Shown here: piece by piece, positions 8,322 to 16,438 of the stretch
How the letters are laid out: each line of letters starts with the position of its first letter
How positions within the stretch are numbered: the stretch's first letter is position 1
NCBI GenBank assembly: GCA_963704505.1
Contig: OY969912.1
Span: 1,736,001 to 1,800,000, forward strand
Source of the DNA: VRUE01 sp963704505
Lineage (GTDB): Bacteria > Actinomycetota > Thermoleophilia > Solirubrobacterales > 70-9
Length of the DNA stretch: 64,000 nt
Reading direction: 5' to 3'
Made by a program: the position numbers and the translations under genes
The notes under the pieces: generated by a model
Told to the model about the DNA's origin: nothing
Seen by the model: only the letters and a program-made list of their open reading frames with translations
The model's database searches: none

Positions 8322-9845
8322 GTGCCGATCGCTGACCCGGCCCCCTCGGTAGCCCTGGTCATCCTCGACGGCTGGGGTCTGGCCGAGCCGGGCCCCGGCA
8401 ACGCGATCTCCCTCGCCGACACCCCTGTCTTCGACGACCTCTGGGACCGCCACCCCCACACCCAGCTGTCCGCCCAGGGCCGGGATGTCGGCCTCCCGGA
8501 GGGTCAGATGGGCAACTCCGAGGTCGGTCACCTCAACCTCGGCGCCGGCGCGATCGTCAAGCAGGACCTGGCCCGGATCGACGAGGCGATCGCCGACGGC
8601 TCCTTCTTCGAGAACCAGGCGCTGCTCGACGCCTGCGACCGCGCCCGACGCAGCCCTCGGGGCCGGCTGCACCTGCTCGGCCTGGTCTCCGACGGCGGCG
8701 TCCACTCGGGCTGGGAGCACATCGAGGCGGCGATCGAGCTCGCCTCCCAGGAGGGCGTCCCGGACGTCGTCTTCCACGCCTTCACCGACGGGCGCGACAC
8801 GCTGCCCCACGGCGGCCGCGAGTACATCGCCGAGCTCGAACGCTGGCTGCGCCAGGCGGGCCGGGTCGGGACGCTCGGCGGCCGCTACTACGCGATGGAC
8901 CGCGACACCCGCTGGGAGCGGGTCAAGCTTGCCTACGACGCGATCGTCCATGCCGAGGGGCTGCGCGCGGCCTCGGCCTCGGAGGCGGTCGAGGCCTCCT
9001 ACGAGCATGGCGAGACCGACGAGTTCGTCAAACCGACCGTGATCGGCGACTACGACGGGGTCGCCGACGGCGACGTCGCGATCTTCGTCAACTTCCGGCC
9101 CGACCGCGCCCGCGAGCTGACCACGGCGCTCGCCGACCCCGACTTCGACGGCTTCTCCCGCTCCGGCGGCCCGCTCCTCGACCTGACGACGATGACCGAT
9201 TACCGGAAGGGCTGGCCCTACCCGGTCGCCTTCCCCGAGGCGCGGCCGCAGACGACCCTTGCCGAGGTGATCGCCGAGGCCGGCGGGCGCCAGCTGCACG
9301 TCGCCGAGACCGAGAAGTACGCCCACGTGACGTACTTCTTCAACGGCGGCCGCGAGCAGGAGTGGGAGGGGGAGGAGCGGCGCCTGGTCGAGTCGCCGCG
9401 CGACGTGCCGACCTACGACAAGAAGCCGCAGATGAGCGCCCGCGCCGCCGCCGACGCCTTCGCCGGCGGTTGGAGCGAGGGCGACTATCGCTTCGGCATC
9501 GTCAACTTCGCCAACCCGGACATGGTCGGCCACACCGGGGTGATCCCGGCCGCGGTCCGGGCGGTCGAGACGGTCGACGGCTGCCTCGCCGACGTCGTCG
9601 CCGCGGTCGAGGCTTCCGGGGGAGTCTGCGTGATCACCGCCGACCACGGCAACTGCGACCACATGCTCGAGCCGGACGGCTCGCCCAACACGGCCCATTC
9701 GCTCAACCCGGTGCCGCTGATCGTCACCCGTGACGGCCTCGCGCTGCGTGACGGCGGCATCCTCGCCGATGTCGCCCCGACGATCCTCGACCTCCTCGGC
9801 ATCACCCAGCCGGCGCCGATGACCGGCCGCAGCCTGATCGCCTGA
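8322..9845 (+). CDS. gpmI: 2,3-bisphosphoglycerate-independent phosphoglycerate mutase
   Basis: 507 aa with a GTG start, the normal length for the Mn-dependent iPGM. It converts 3- to 2-phosphoglycerate. The phosphatase-fold metal site starts with VALVILDGWG; the catalytic serine is in QMGNSEVGHLNLGAG; the transferase domain carries SDGGVHS, HAFTDGRDT and GGRYYAMDRD; metal ligands recur in NFANPDMVGHTG and ITADHGNCD. Having gpmI directly after tpiA completes the run from GAP to 2-phosphoglycerate; enolase is not in the window. Confidence 0.96.
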   Translation: MPIADPAPSVALVILDGWGLAEPGPGNAISLADTPVFDDLWDRHPHTQLSAQGRDVGLPEGQMGNSEVGHLNLGAGAIVKQDLARIDEAIADGSFFENQALLDACDRARRSPRGRLHLLGLVSDGGVHSGWEHIEAAIELASQEGVPDVVFHAFTDGRDTLPHGGREYIAELERWLRQAGRVGTLGGRYYAMDRDTRWERVKLAYDAIVHAEGLRAASASEAVEASYEHGETDEFVKPTVIGDYDGVADGDVAIFVNFRPDRARELTTALADPDFDGFSRSGGPLLDLTTMTDYRKGWPYPVAFPEARPQTTLAEVIAEAGGRQLHVAETEKYAHVTYFFNGGREQEWEGEERRLVESPRDVPTYDKKPQMSARAAADAFAGGWSEGDYRFGIVNFANPDMVGHTGVIPAAVRAVETVDGCLADVVAAVEASGGVCVITADHGNCDHMLEPDGSPNTAHSLNPVPLIVTRDGLALRDGGILADVAPTILDLLGITQPAPMTGRSLIA

Positions 9846-9852
9846 GGGCCGG

Positions 9853-11055
9853 ATGAGGGTTGAGCCGGACAGGCTGAGGTTCGAGATCTCGGCGCGGGAC
9901 GGGGCTGCGCGGGCGGGGGTGATGTACACGGCACACGGGGCGGTCGAGACGCCGGCCTTCATCCCGCTGGCGACGAAGGGGACGGTCAGGGGCCTCGAGT
10001 CGGCCGAGGTCGCCGGGCTCGGCTACGAGCTCGTGCTCGGCAACACCTACCACCTGTTCGTCTCGCCCGGGCCCGAGCGGATCGCGAACGCCGGCGGCCT
10101 GCACGGCTTCATGGGCTGGGAGCGGGCGCTGATCACCGACTCCGGCGGCTTCCAGGTCTTCTCACTCGCCCATGGCGGCGTCGCCGAGGAGGTCAAGGGG
10201 AGCGGGCGCCCCGGTGGCGGCGACCACGGCTCGGTCGTCTCGATCGACGAGGAGGGTGTCCGTTTCCGCTCCTACCGGGACGGCACCGAGCTGTTCATCT
10301 CGCCCGAGGTGTCGATGCGGGTCCAGGCCGCCCTCGGCAGCGACATCGCCCTCGTCTTCGACGAGTGCACGCCCTACCACGCCGATCGTGACTACACGGC
10401 CCGATCGATGGAGCGGACCCACCGCTGGCTCGGCCGCTGCCTCGAGTGGCACGCCGCCGAGGGCCCGGCGAGCCAGGCTGTCTTCGGAATCGTCCAGGGC
10501 GGTGTTCACGAGGACCTCAGGCGCGAGTCGGCGCAGGCGGTGGCGGCGTCGGGTGTCGACGGGATCGCGATCGGAGGCACCCTGGGCCGCGACAAGGAGG
10601 AGATGGCCGCGGTGCTGGCGATGACGACACCGCACCTGCCCGAGGAGGCGCCCAAGCACCTCCTCGGGATCGGAGAGGTCGACGACCTGCTCGCCGGGAT
10701 CGGCCTTGGCCTCGACGTGTTCGACTGCGCCGTGCCCACCCGGCTCGCCCGCCACGGAACCGCCCTGGTCCCCGATCCCGAGCGCCGGTTCCGGCTCGAC
10801 CTCCGCAAGGCCGGATTCGAGGGCGATCGCCGCCCGCTCGTCGACGACTGCCCTTGCCCCGCCTGCTCCCATCACGACCGCGACTACCTCAGCTACCTCT
10901 CCCGCGCCGAGGAGCTCACCGCCGTCCGCCTGCTGGTCGTCCACAACCTGACCTACATGCGAGCCCTGACCGCAGCGGCGCGAGCGGCGATCGAAGCGGG
11001 CCAGTTCGAGGCGTACCGGGGCAAGATCCTCGCCGGCGCTTCGCCCTTCCAATAA
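9853..11055 (+). CDS. tgt: queuine/preQ1 tRNA-guanine transglycosylase
   Basis: 400 aa. Tgt swaps guanine-34 of GUN-anticodon tRNAs for a queuine precursor. Family marks: TPAFIPLATKGTVRGL, the first catalytic Asp in ITDSGGFQVFSL, the nucleophile Asp in DVFDCAVPTRLARHG, and a zinc site of three Cys in DDCPCPACSHH plus a His in VHNLTYM. A stretch with HGGVAEEVKGSGRPGGGDHG after FSLAH is longer than in E. coli Tgt. It starts 7 bases after gpmI. No other queuosine genes are in the window, so base salvage versus full synthesis cannot be decided. The stop codon lies inside a 27-base direct repeat. Confidence 0.94.
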   Translation: MRVEPDRLRFEISARDGAARAGVMYTAHGAVETPAFIPLATKGTVRGLESAEVAGLGYELVLGNTYHLFVSPGPERIANAGGLHGFMGWERALITDSGGFQVFSLAHGGVAEEVKGSGRPGGGDHGSVVSIDEEGVRFRSYRDGTELFISPEVSMRVQAALGSDIALVFDECTPYHADRDYTARSMERTHRWLGRCLEWHAAEGPASQAVFGIVQGGVHEDLRRESAQAVAASGVDGIAIGGTLGRDKEEMAAVLAMTTPHLPEEAPKHLLGIGEVDDLLAGIGLGLDVFDCAVPTRLARHGTALVPDPERRFRLDLRKAGFEGDRRPLVDDCPCPACSHHDRDYLSYLSRAEELTAVRLLVVHNLTYMRALTAAARAAIEAGQFEAYRGKILAGASPFQ

Positions 11056-11104
11056 ACCACCGCCTCCTCCGCTTCGCCATAAACCACCGCCTCCTCCGCT
11101 TCGC
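11052..11104 (+). repeat. tandem direct repeat, two 27-base units
   Basis: The units start at 11052 and 11079. The shared core is ATAAACCACCGCCTCCTCCG followed by CTTCGC. The first unit contains the TAA stop of tgt, so duplication added sequence only after the gene. The rest of the non-coding stretch to 11464 holds two hairpins and one R1 repeat, listed separately. Confidence 0.9.
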
Positions 11105-11211
11105 GTCCGGGGGGCGGTGGCAATCGGCGACCGGGCGCCGCTCACGGAGAATCAGATCATGACGTTCGCTAAACGGTGGTTCGGGCGATGGATCCCCGCC
11201 GCCTGAGTTTG

Positions 11212-11245
11212 AGGTCGCACTTCTATGCGGGACCAACTGCGACCT
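11212..11245. repeat. hairpin R3 copy a
   Basis: An 8-base perfect inverted repeat, AGGTCGCA at 11212-11219 and TGCGACCT at 11238-11245, encloses an 18-base loop. The loop begins CTT, contains CTATGCGG and ends AAC, all shared with the neighbouring hairpin. No T-run follows, so it does not look like an intrinsic terminator. Confidence 0.6.
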
Positions 11246-11256
11246 GAACCGATCGA

Positions 11257-11295
11257 GAACGCACTTCCTCCCGCTATGCGGCAATAACTGCGTTC
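11257..11295. repeat. hairpin R3 copy b
   Basis: A 7-base perfect inverted repeat, GAACGCA at 11257-11263 and TGCGTTC at 11289-11295, has a 25-base loop that again starts CTT, contains CTATGCGG and ends AAC. The outer stem bases differ from copy a but still pair, which points to a conserved fold. Confidence 0.6.
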
Positions 11296-11368
11296 AGGAC
11301 CCGCGGCCGCTGCCTCGACCCCGGCTGCTGTCCGGAGAGGCGGCCGCTGTCCCGACAAGAGGGTGCCG

Positions 11369-11457
11369 CGTGGGTGGCGCGGGTGTGAGAGGGGCCGAGA
11401 ACGGACCCGGCTAGGCCCGCCCGCAGGCCCCCTCACACCCGGGTCAGGCCCCGCTCG
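11369..11457. repeat. dispersed long-hairpin repeat R1, copy b
   Basis: Stem arms at 11381-11396 (GGGTGTGAGAGGGGCC) and 11426-11440 (GGCCCCCTCACACCC) pair with one bulge around a 29-base loop (11397-11425) that starts GAGAACG and ends CGCCCGCA. Flanks GGGTGGCGC and GTCAGGCCCCGC are also shared with the copy at 46864-46975, which is in the opposite orientation. It lies between the convergent genes tgt and the kinase gene. Confidence 0.75.
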
Positions 11458-11464
11458 CCAGCAC

Positions 11465-12718
11465 CTATTCCGATTCTTCTTCGCCGCCCGCTTCTTTGTT
11501 CCCGTTGACCAGATCCTTGAATTCTTCGACCACCTTGTCGACCGTATTCCCGGCGATTTCGCTGACCTTGACGCCGGTCGCCTTGTCGGTGGTGACGATC
11601 ACCGCGGTGGCGACCACAGCCGCGATCAGGACCAGGGCGACGAGCGCCAGCATCAGCCGGGCGAAGCGCGAGAAGACGTTGCGCTTGGGCGCCGAGCGCC
11701 TGGCCGCAGGGGCCACCGGCGGCGGCACTGGCGGGCGCGGGGCCCGCGCCGACGGCCGCCGGGTCTGCGAAGGCCGGAACTCGGTGCGCTCGGTCTGGTC
11801 GAGCCTGCGGGTCGCGGTCTCCCCGCCGAGGACGTTGGTCGGCGCCGTCCCCGCCTCGGACAGCGGCAGGGTCACGTCCTCGCCCTCGAGGCCGCGCTGG
11901 AGCCCGCTGGCGAGTTCGTCGGCGCTCGCGTAGCGTCGCGAGGGATCGCCCTCGAGCGCCCGCAGCACCGCCGAACCGAGCGTGTCCGGAACCTCGTCGT
12001 TATAGGTGGACGGCGGCAGCGGCTTCTCATTCTGCTGGCGCACGGCGAGCTCGGCCAGCGTCGTCCCCTCGTACGGAAGCCGGCCGGTGAGGAACTGGTA
12101 GAGGACGACGCCGAGCGCGTAGACGTCGGTCGCCGGCGTCGCCTCCTCGCCGCGCACCTGCTCGGGCGCGAGGTAGGCGGCGGTGCCGACCACCGAGCCG
12201 ACCTGGGTGATCCGGGTCTGCTCGATCGCTCGGGCGATGCCGAAGTCGGTCAGTTTCACGGTCATCTCGCCGCCGCCCACCGGGCCGCCGACGAACATCA
12301 GGTTCCCGGGCTTGACGTCGCGGTGGATGATCCCGCGGCGGTGGGCGTAGTCGAGGCCGGCGCAGGCCTGGATGCCCGCCTCGGCGGCGGTCTCCGGCCC
12401 GACCGGGCCCTGGCGCTGCAGGATCTGGGCGCCGGAACGGCCGTCGACGAACTCCATGACGATGTAGTGGCGATGGTCGTCGACGCCGGTGTCGTAGACC
12501 TGGACGATGTTGGGATGGATCAATTTCGCCACCGCCAGGGCCTCGCGGCGGAAGCGGGCGACGAAGCGCTCGTCGTCGGAGAGGTGCTCGGCGAGCACCT
12601 TGACCGCGACCGTCCTCTCGAGGATCAGGTCGGTCGACTTGTAGACGTTCGACATTCCCCCTGACCCCAGGCGGTCGCCGATCTCGTAGCGCCCGGAGAG
12701 CGTTCCGACCGCCATCAT
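11465..12718 (-). CDS. membrane-anchored Ser/Thr protein kinase (PknB-like, no PASTA domains)
   Basis: 417 aa from the first of two adjacent ATGs (12718 or 12715); translation further upstream is antisense-like, not kinase. The Hanks-type kinase domain holds residues about 11-275: glycine loop LGSGGMSNVY, VAVK with Lys40, catalytic loop HRDVKPGN at 132-139, DFG at 158-160, activation segment ending AAYLAPEQ, and a DVYALGVVLYQFLTG helix. A Pro/Arg-rich juxtamembrane stretch leads to one membrane helix near 356-377 (LMLALVALVLIAAVVATAVIV) and a short acidic outer tail of about 40 residues. No PASTA repeats are seen. The start overlaps the stop of the upstream lipoprotein gene. Confidence 0.93.
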   Translation of the reverse strand: MMAVGTLSGRYEIGDRLGSGGMSNVYKSTDLILERTVAVKVLAEHLSDDERFVARFRREALAVAKLIHPNIVQVYDTGVDDHRHYIVMEFVDGRSGAQILQRQGPVGPETAAEAGIQACAGLDYAHRRGIIHRDVKPGNLMFVGGPVGGGEMTVKLTDFGIARAIEQTRITQVGSVVGTAAYLAPEQVRGEEATPATDVYALGVVLYQFLTGRLPYEGTTLAELAVRQQNEKPLPPSTYNDEVPDTLGSAVLRALEGDPSRRYASADELASGLQRGLEGEDVTLPLSEAGTAPTNVLGGETATRRLDQTERTEFRPSQTRRPSARAPRPPVPPPVAPAARRSAPKRNVFSRFARLMLALVALVLIAAVVATAVIVTTDKATGVKVSEIAGNTVDKVVEEFKDLVNGNKEAGGEEESE

Positions 12719-13287
12719 TTGCCTTCTTCCTGGACTTCGGCGCCCGGCCCGATGCCGCCGGACGGCGATTCTTCCTGTCCCGGGGAGGTTTCGTGCCCCG
12801 GCGGCGTCTTTTCCTGCCCCGGGGGTTCGGGCGGTTCGGCCGGCGTGGTCGGGGTTTTTTTGCCGGTTTCCTTTTCGCCGGGCCCTTCGGCTTCTTCCTT
12901 CGGCTCCTTCGTCTTCTTCGGCTTCGCCTTTTCGGATTCCGAGAGTTCGGGCACGGTTTCTTCGACCGTTTCGACCGTCGTGTCTTCGGTGCACGACTCG
13001 ACGACTTCGTTGAGCCTTTCGGCGCCTGCGGCGAGGGCCTGCTTCAGCTTCGCGTCGATCCCGTCCAGGCCTTCGACCTGGGTGCTGATCTCCTGGGCGG
13101 AGTCCTCGGCGCTGACGCATTCGCCTTCGGTCACCAGCTGCTTCACCGAGTCGAGGTTTTCGGTGATTTCCTGGGCGGTGTTGCCGGGCAGGAGCTTGGC
13201 GTCGGAGCCGGAGCCGCAGGCGACCAGCGCGAAGGCCGCGAGGACGCCGAGGGCAAGGGCGGTGATCGCTGCGGTCAGGCGGGCCAT
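12715..13287 (-). CDS. putative lipoprotein with Pro/Glu/Lys-rich tail
   Basis: 190 aa. The N-terminus MARLTAAITALALGVLAAFALVACGSGSD is a lipoprotein signal peptide with lipobox LVAC, so Cys24 would be lipidated and the protein held on the outer face of the membrane. Residues about 30-100 look helical (ITENLDSVKQLV, LDGIDAKLKQALAAGAERL) with two further Cys (GECVS, VESCTE). The rest is low-complexity (KPKKTKEPKEE, TPAEPPEPPGQE), probably extended. The stop TGA overlaps the kinase start, suggesting coupled expression and perhaps a sensory or partner role for the kinase; that is inference. Confidence 0.75.
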   Translation of the reverse strand: MARLTAAITALALGVLAAFALVACGSGSDAKLLPGNTAQEITENLDSVKQLVTEGECVSAEDSAQEISTQVEGLDGIDAKLKQALAAGAERLNEVVESCTEDTTVETVEETVPELSESEKAKPKKTKEPKEEAEGPGEKETGKKTPTTPAEPPEPPGQEKTPPGHETSPGQEESPSGGIGPGAEVQEEGK

Positions 13288-13339
13288 GAGGCGAGTCTAG
13301 AGAACGTACCCTGGGGTGGAATTTGCCTGCAAATCCCCA

Positions 13340-14080
13340 TCACTGGCCGACGTAGAGACGGTCGGCGAGGCGCTTTGGAAGGCCGGCCTCGGTGATCGCC
13401 GACGCGGCCCTGTCGATGTCGTACTCGACCCGATGGAAATGCGCCTGGCTCGTCTTGGTGTCGAGCTCGAGCCAGGCGGCCCGGGGATCGGAGTCGCGGG
13501 GCTGCCCGACGCTGCCCGGATTGACCAGCCAACGGCCGTCGCCGAGCTCGAGCGTGGACCCGTCGCCGACCTGGCCGCCCCGGGTCTCGGCCTGGCCGCC
13601 GCCATTTGGCCGCGCGAAGAACAGCGAGACGTGCGAGTGACCGATCAGCGCGATCGACTCGGGCTGGACATCGAGGTTGGCGCTTGCCTGCTCGACCGAG
13701 AGCACGTACTCCCAGACCGGGTCGCGCGGCGAGGCATGGAAAAGCGCGATTCCGTCCCGCTCACCGGTCGCGTCGAGGCCACGGAGGAACTCGGCGGTGC
13801 TCTCGGCGAGGTTCTCGCGGGTCCAGCGGACCGCGTCCGCGGCGGCCTCTGAAAAGGCAGAGATGTCGAGCGCGCCGAGCACCGCCAGGTCGTGGTTGCC
13901 GACCAGCGAAATAGCGCAGCGCTCGGCGACCAGCTCGGCGCAGGCATCCGGCTGGGCGCCGTATCCGATCACGTCACCGAGGCACCAGATCTCCTCGGCG
14001 CCGGCGGCGTCGATCCGCTCGAGGACGGCTTCGAGAGCGGGGAGGTTCGCGTGGATGTCCGTGATCACGGCGGCCTGCAC
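13340..14080 (-). CDS. calcineurin-like metallophosphoesterase (YfcE/MJ0936-like)
   Basis: 246 aa. The N-terminus MQAAVITDIHANLPALEAVL gives the D-x-H metal motif, followed by WCLGDVIGYG (GD), LVGNHDLAVLG (GNHD) and LIGHSHVSLFF (GHSH), which together make the di-metal site of the calcineurin-like superfamily. WLVNPGSVGQPRD is typical of the YfcE/phosphodiesterase subgroup. Natural substrate unknown. It is divergent from argS with 58 bases between starts, and 52 bases downstream of nothing but the start region of the lipoprotein gene. Confidence 0.9.
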   Translation of the reverse strand: MQAAVITDIHANLPALEAVLERIDAAGAEEIWCLGDVIGYGAQPDACAELVAERCAISLVGNHDLAVLGALDISAFSEAAADAVRWTRENLAESTAEFLRGLDATGERDGIALFHASPRDPVWEYVLSVEQASANLDVQPESIALIGHSHVSLFFARPNGGGQAETRGGQVGDGSTLELGDGRWLVNPGSVGQPRDSDPRAAWLELDTKTSQAHFHRVEYDIDRAASAITEAGLPKRLADRLYVGQ

Positions 14081-14138
14081 GGCGGGTCAGCGTACCGGGG
14101 CGTCCCGTCCCTCCTTACGATGCACGCTCGGGTGATCG

Positions 14139-15785
14139 ATGACCGACGACTCGCTTACAGACCTTCGTGATGCAGTGACCAGGGCGGCTCTCGCCCTGCG
14201 TCACGGCGAGCCCGGCGGCACCGCGCCATCGCTGGACCGGCCGCCGAAGCCGGAGTTGGGCGACTACAGCTCGAACGCGGCGATGCTGCTGGCGGCGCCG
14301 CTCGGCGAAAACCCGCGCGACGTGGCCGGGCGCCTGGGGGAGGAGCTCGAGCGCGAGCTCGGCGGCTCCGGGGGCGGGATCGAGCGGATCGAGGTCGCCG
14401 GCCCCGGCTTCGTCAATCTCTTCCTCGCCGACTCCTGGTACCGGGAGGCGATGCGCCGCCTGGCCGGGGCGGGCGAGCGGCTCGGGCACAGCGTCAGCGA
14501 CTCCCCGGAGCGGATCCTGGTCGAGTTCGTCTCCGCCAACCCGACCGGGCCGCTGCACGTCGGCGGCGGCCGTCACGCCGCTTACGGGGACGCGCTCGTC
14601 CGCCTGCTCGGCGCCGCCGGCCACGAGGCGAGCCGCGAGTACTACGTCAACGACGGCGGCGGTCAGATCGAGCGCTTCGCGCTCTCGATCGCCGCGCAGA
14701 TGACCGGCGGGGAGCCGCCGGAGGACGGCTACACCGGCGATTACGTCGCCGACCTCGCCGCGCAGGTCAGCGCCGACGGCATCGACGCTGCCGATACCGA
14801 CGCGGTAGGCCGCCGCGGAGTCGAGTTGGTCCTCGAGCAGGTGCGGGCGACGCTGGAGCGCTTCGGGGTCGGCTTCGACAACTGGGCCTCCGAGCGCGAG
14901 CTGTACGCGAAGGGCGAGGTCGAGGCGGCATTGTCCCGGCTCGAGCAGGGCGGCCACTCCTATCGGAGTGACGACGCGCTCTGGCTGCGCAGCACAGAAC
15001 TCGGCGACGACAAGGACAGGGTGCTGATCCGGGCCAACGGGGAACCGACCTACCTGGCGGCCGACGTCGCCTATCACTGGGACAAGCTCGAGCGCGGGTT
15101 CGGCCGGCTGATCGACGTGCTCGGCGCCGACCACCATGGCTACGCGCCGCGCCTGCGCGCGGCGATCGCCGGGCTCGGCGCCGACCCCGAGGCCTTCGAG
15201 GCGCTGATCATGCAGCTGGTCAACGTGATCGAGGGCGGCGAGCGCTCCCAGATGTCGAAGCGAAGCGGCGACTTCGTCTCGCTCGACGCGCTCCTCGACG
15301 ACATCGGCGTCGACGCGGCGCGCTGGTTCATGCTCTGGCGCAGCCACGACACGACGGTCGACCTCGACCTCGACCTGGCGCGGCGCGAGTCGAGCGAGAA
15401 CCCCGTCTACTACGTCCAGTACGCCCACGCACGGATCTCCAGCATCCTCCGCAAAGCCGAGGTCGACGCCGGTCGCGCCGCCGCCGGAGCCGGCGCCGAG
15501 ACGCCGGGCACGGAGCTGGATCCCTCCGAGAAGGGCCTGGTCAAGCGCCTCCTCGAATTCCCGGAGGAGGTGCGCGAGGCGGCGCAGAAGCGGGCGCCGC
15601 ACCGGATCTGCGCCTACTCGAGCGCGGTCGCCTCCGACTTCAACGCCTTCTACCGCGACTGCCACGTGGTCGGCGCCGATGGGGAGGGGGTTGAGGCATC
15701 GCGCCTCGCCCTCTGCCTGCTCACCCAGCGGACGATCGCCGGCTGCCTCGACCTGCTCGGGATCTCCGCACCGGAGCGGATGTGA
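14139..15785 (+). CDS. argS: arginyl-tRNA synthetase
   Basis: 548 aa. It charges tRNA-Arg. The N-terminal Add1-type tRNA domain (RPPKPELGDYSSNAAM) is followed by the class I catalytic core: ANPTGPLHVGGGRHAAYGD holds the HIGH-like HVGG at 140-143, and SQMSKRSGDFVSLDALLDDIG near residue 370 is the KMSKS-like loop. The DALR-type anticodon domain (PHRICAYSSAVASDFNAFYRDC) ends the protein. The final ATGTGA overlaps a GTG start of the next gene by four bases. Confidence 0.96.
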   Translation: MTDDSLTDLRDAVTRAALALRHGEPGGTAPSLDRPPKPELGDYSSNAAMLLAAPLGENPRDVAGRLGEELERELGGSGGGIERIEVAGPGFVNLFLADSWYREAMRRLAGAGERLGHSVSDSPERILVEFVSANPTGPLHVGGGRHAAYGDALVRLLGAAGHEASREYYVNDGGGQIERFALSIAAQMTGGEPPEDGYTGDYVADLAAQVSADGIDAADTDAVGRRGVELVLEQVRATLERFGVGFDNWASERELYAKGEVEAALSRLEQGGHSYRSDDALWLRSTELGDDKDRVLIRANGEPTYLAADVAYHWDKLERGFGRLIDVLGADHHGYAPRLRAAIAGLGADPEAFEALIMQLVNVIEGGERSQMSKRSGDFVSLDALLDDIGVDAARWFMLWRSHDTTVDLDLDLARRESSENPVYYVQYAHARISSILRKAEVDAGRAAAGAGAETPGTELDPSEKGLVKRLLEFPEEVREAAQKRAPHRICAYSSAVASDFNAFYRDCHVVGADGEGVEASRLALCLLTQRTIAGCLDLLGISAPERM

Positions 15786-16435
15786 GGCCGCTGGCCGAGC
15801 TGCCGCCGCGCTCGTCGGGGGATCGGACGCCGGGGGCACTGCGGGCCGAGGATCTGGACGCCTTCGGGACGATCCTCGACGCGGTCGGAGGCGGCCCGGT
15901 TCTGGTGACCGGGGCGGGGGAGTGCCCGGCCGTCGTCTCCGCGGGCCTCGCCAGCGCGGCCGCCGCTCTCGGCACGCGCACCGCCCTGCTCGAGTGCGAC
16001 CTCGCGTCCCCGTCGCTCGCCGCCGCCCTCGGCCTCTCGCAGGCTCCAGGGCTGGCCGAGTACATCCGCCACGAGGCCGAGGCCCCCCAGATCCTGCAGC
16101 CGCTGATGGTCGCCGGGCCGGCGTCCGCCAAGGCGACCGGTCCGCTGGTCTGCGTCGTCGCCGGCCGGCCGCCGTCGTGGCTGACGGAGAATCCGATCGA
16201 CAGCGAGGAGTTCCGCCACGCCGTCTCAAGCCTGCGCGACGCCTACCAGCTGGTCGTCCTGCACGGCCCACTGCTGCGCGACGAGTCGGGGGCGCTGCCG
16301 ACGATCGCCGGCGAGGCCGACTCGATGATCGCCTGCGTCGACGCGCAGTTCGCGGCCGGAATGTCGAATCGCCGCCTGAACAAGGGCCTGCGCCGCCTGC
16401 CGGCTCGGAACGCCGGCGTCGTCATCTGCAACTGA
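15782..16435 (+). CDS. MinD/CpsD-like P-loop fold protein with degenerate Walker A
   Basis: 217 aa, GTG start overlapping the argS stop. The segment VLVTGAGECPAVVSAGLASAAAALGTRTALLECDLASPSLAAALGL follows the layout of MinD/ParA and tyrosine-kinase CpsD proteins (P-loop, helix, then the ECDL-type second motif). Where the deviant Walker A should have GKGGxGKS/T, it has GAGECPAV with no lysine. QLVVLHGPLLRD resembles the family's Walker B region. It may be a pseudo-ATPase or a regulatory subunit. No Tyr-rich tail is present, so a tyrosine kinase role is unlikely. Confidence 0.6.
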   Translation: MRPLAELPPRSSGDRTPGALRAEDLDAFGTILDAVGGGPVLVTGAGECPAVVSAGLASAAAALGTRTALLECDLASPSLAAALGLSQAPGLAEYIRHEAEAPQILQPLMVAGPASAKATGPLVCVVAGRPPSWLTENPIDSEEFRHAVSSLRDAYQLVVLHGPLLRDESGALPTIAGEADSMIACVDAQFAAGMSNRRLNKGLRRLPARNAGVVICN

Positions 16436-16438
16436 GGG

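Noticed and set aside
7047..9962. 971-codon open frame on the minus strand across pgk, tpiA, gpmI and tgt start
   Set aside because: It is antisense to four certain genes; high GC keeps the opposite frame free of stops. The translation is Arg/Gly/Asp/Val-rich with no domain.
11212..11457. The hairpins as a CRISPR array or riboswitch
   Set aside because: No regular repeat-spacer pattern, no cas genes and no known riboswitch consensus.
12719..13120. N-terminal extension of the Ser/Thr kinase to 13120
   Set aside because: That part is an alternate frame of the lipoprotein gene; the kinase fold begins right after the ATG at 12718.
14115..16271. 718-codon minus-strand frame across argS
   Set aside because: Antisense shadow of argS and the MinD-like gene; low-complexity translation.
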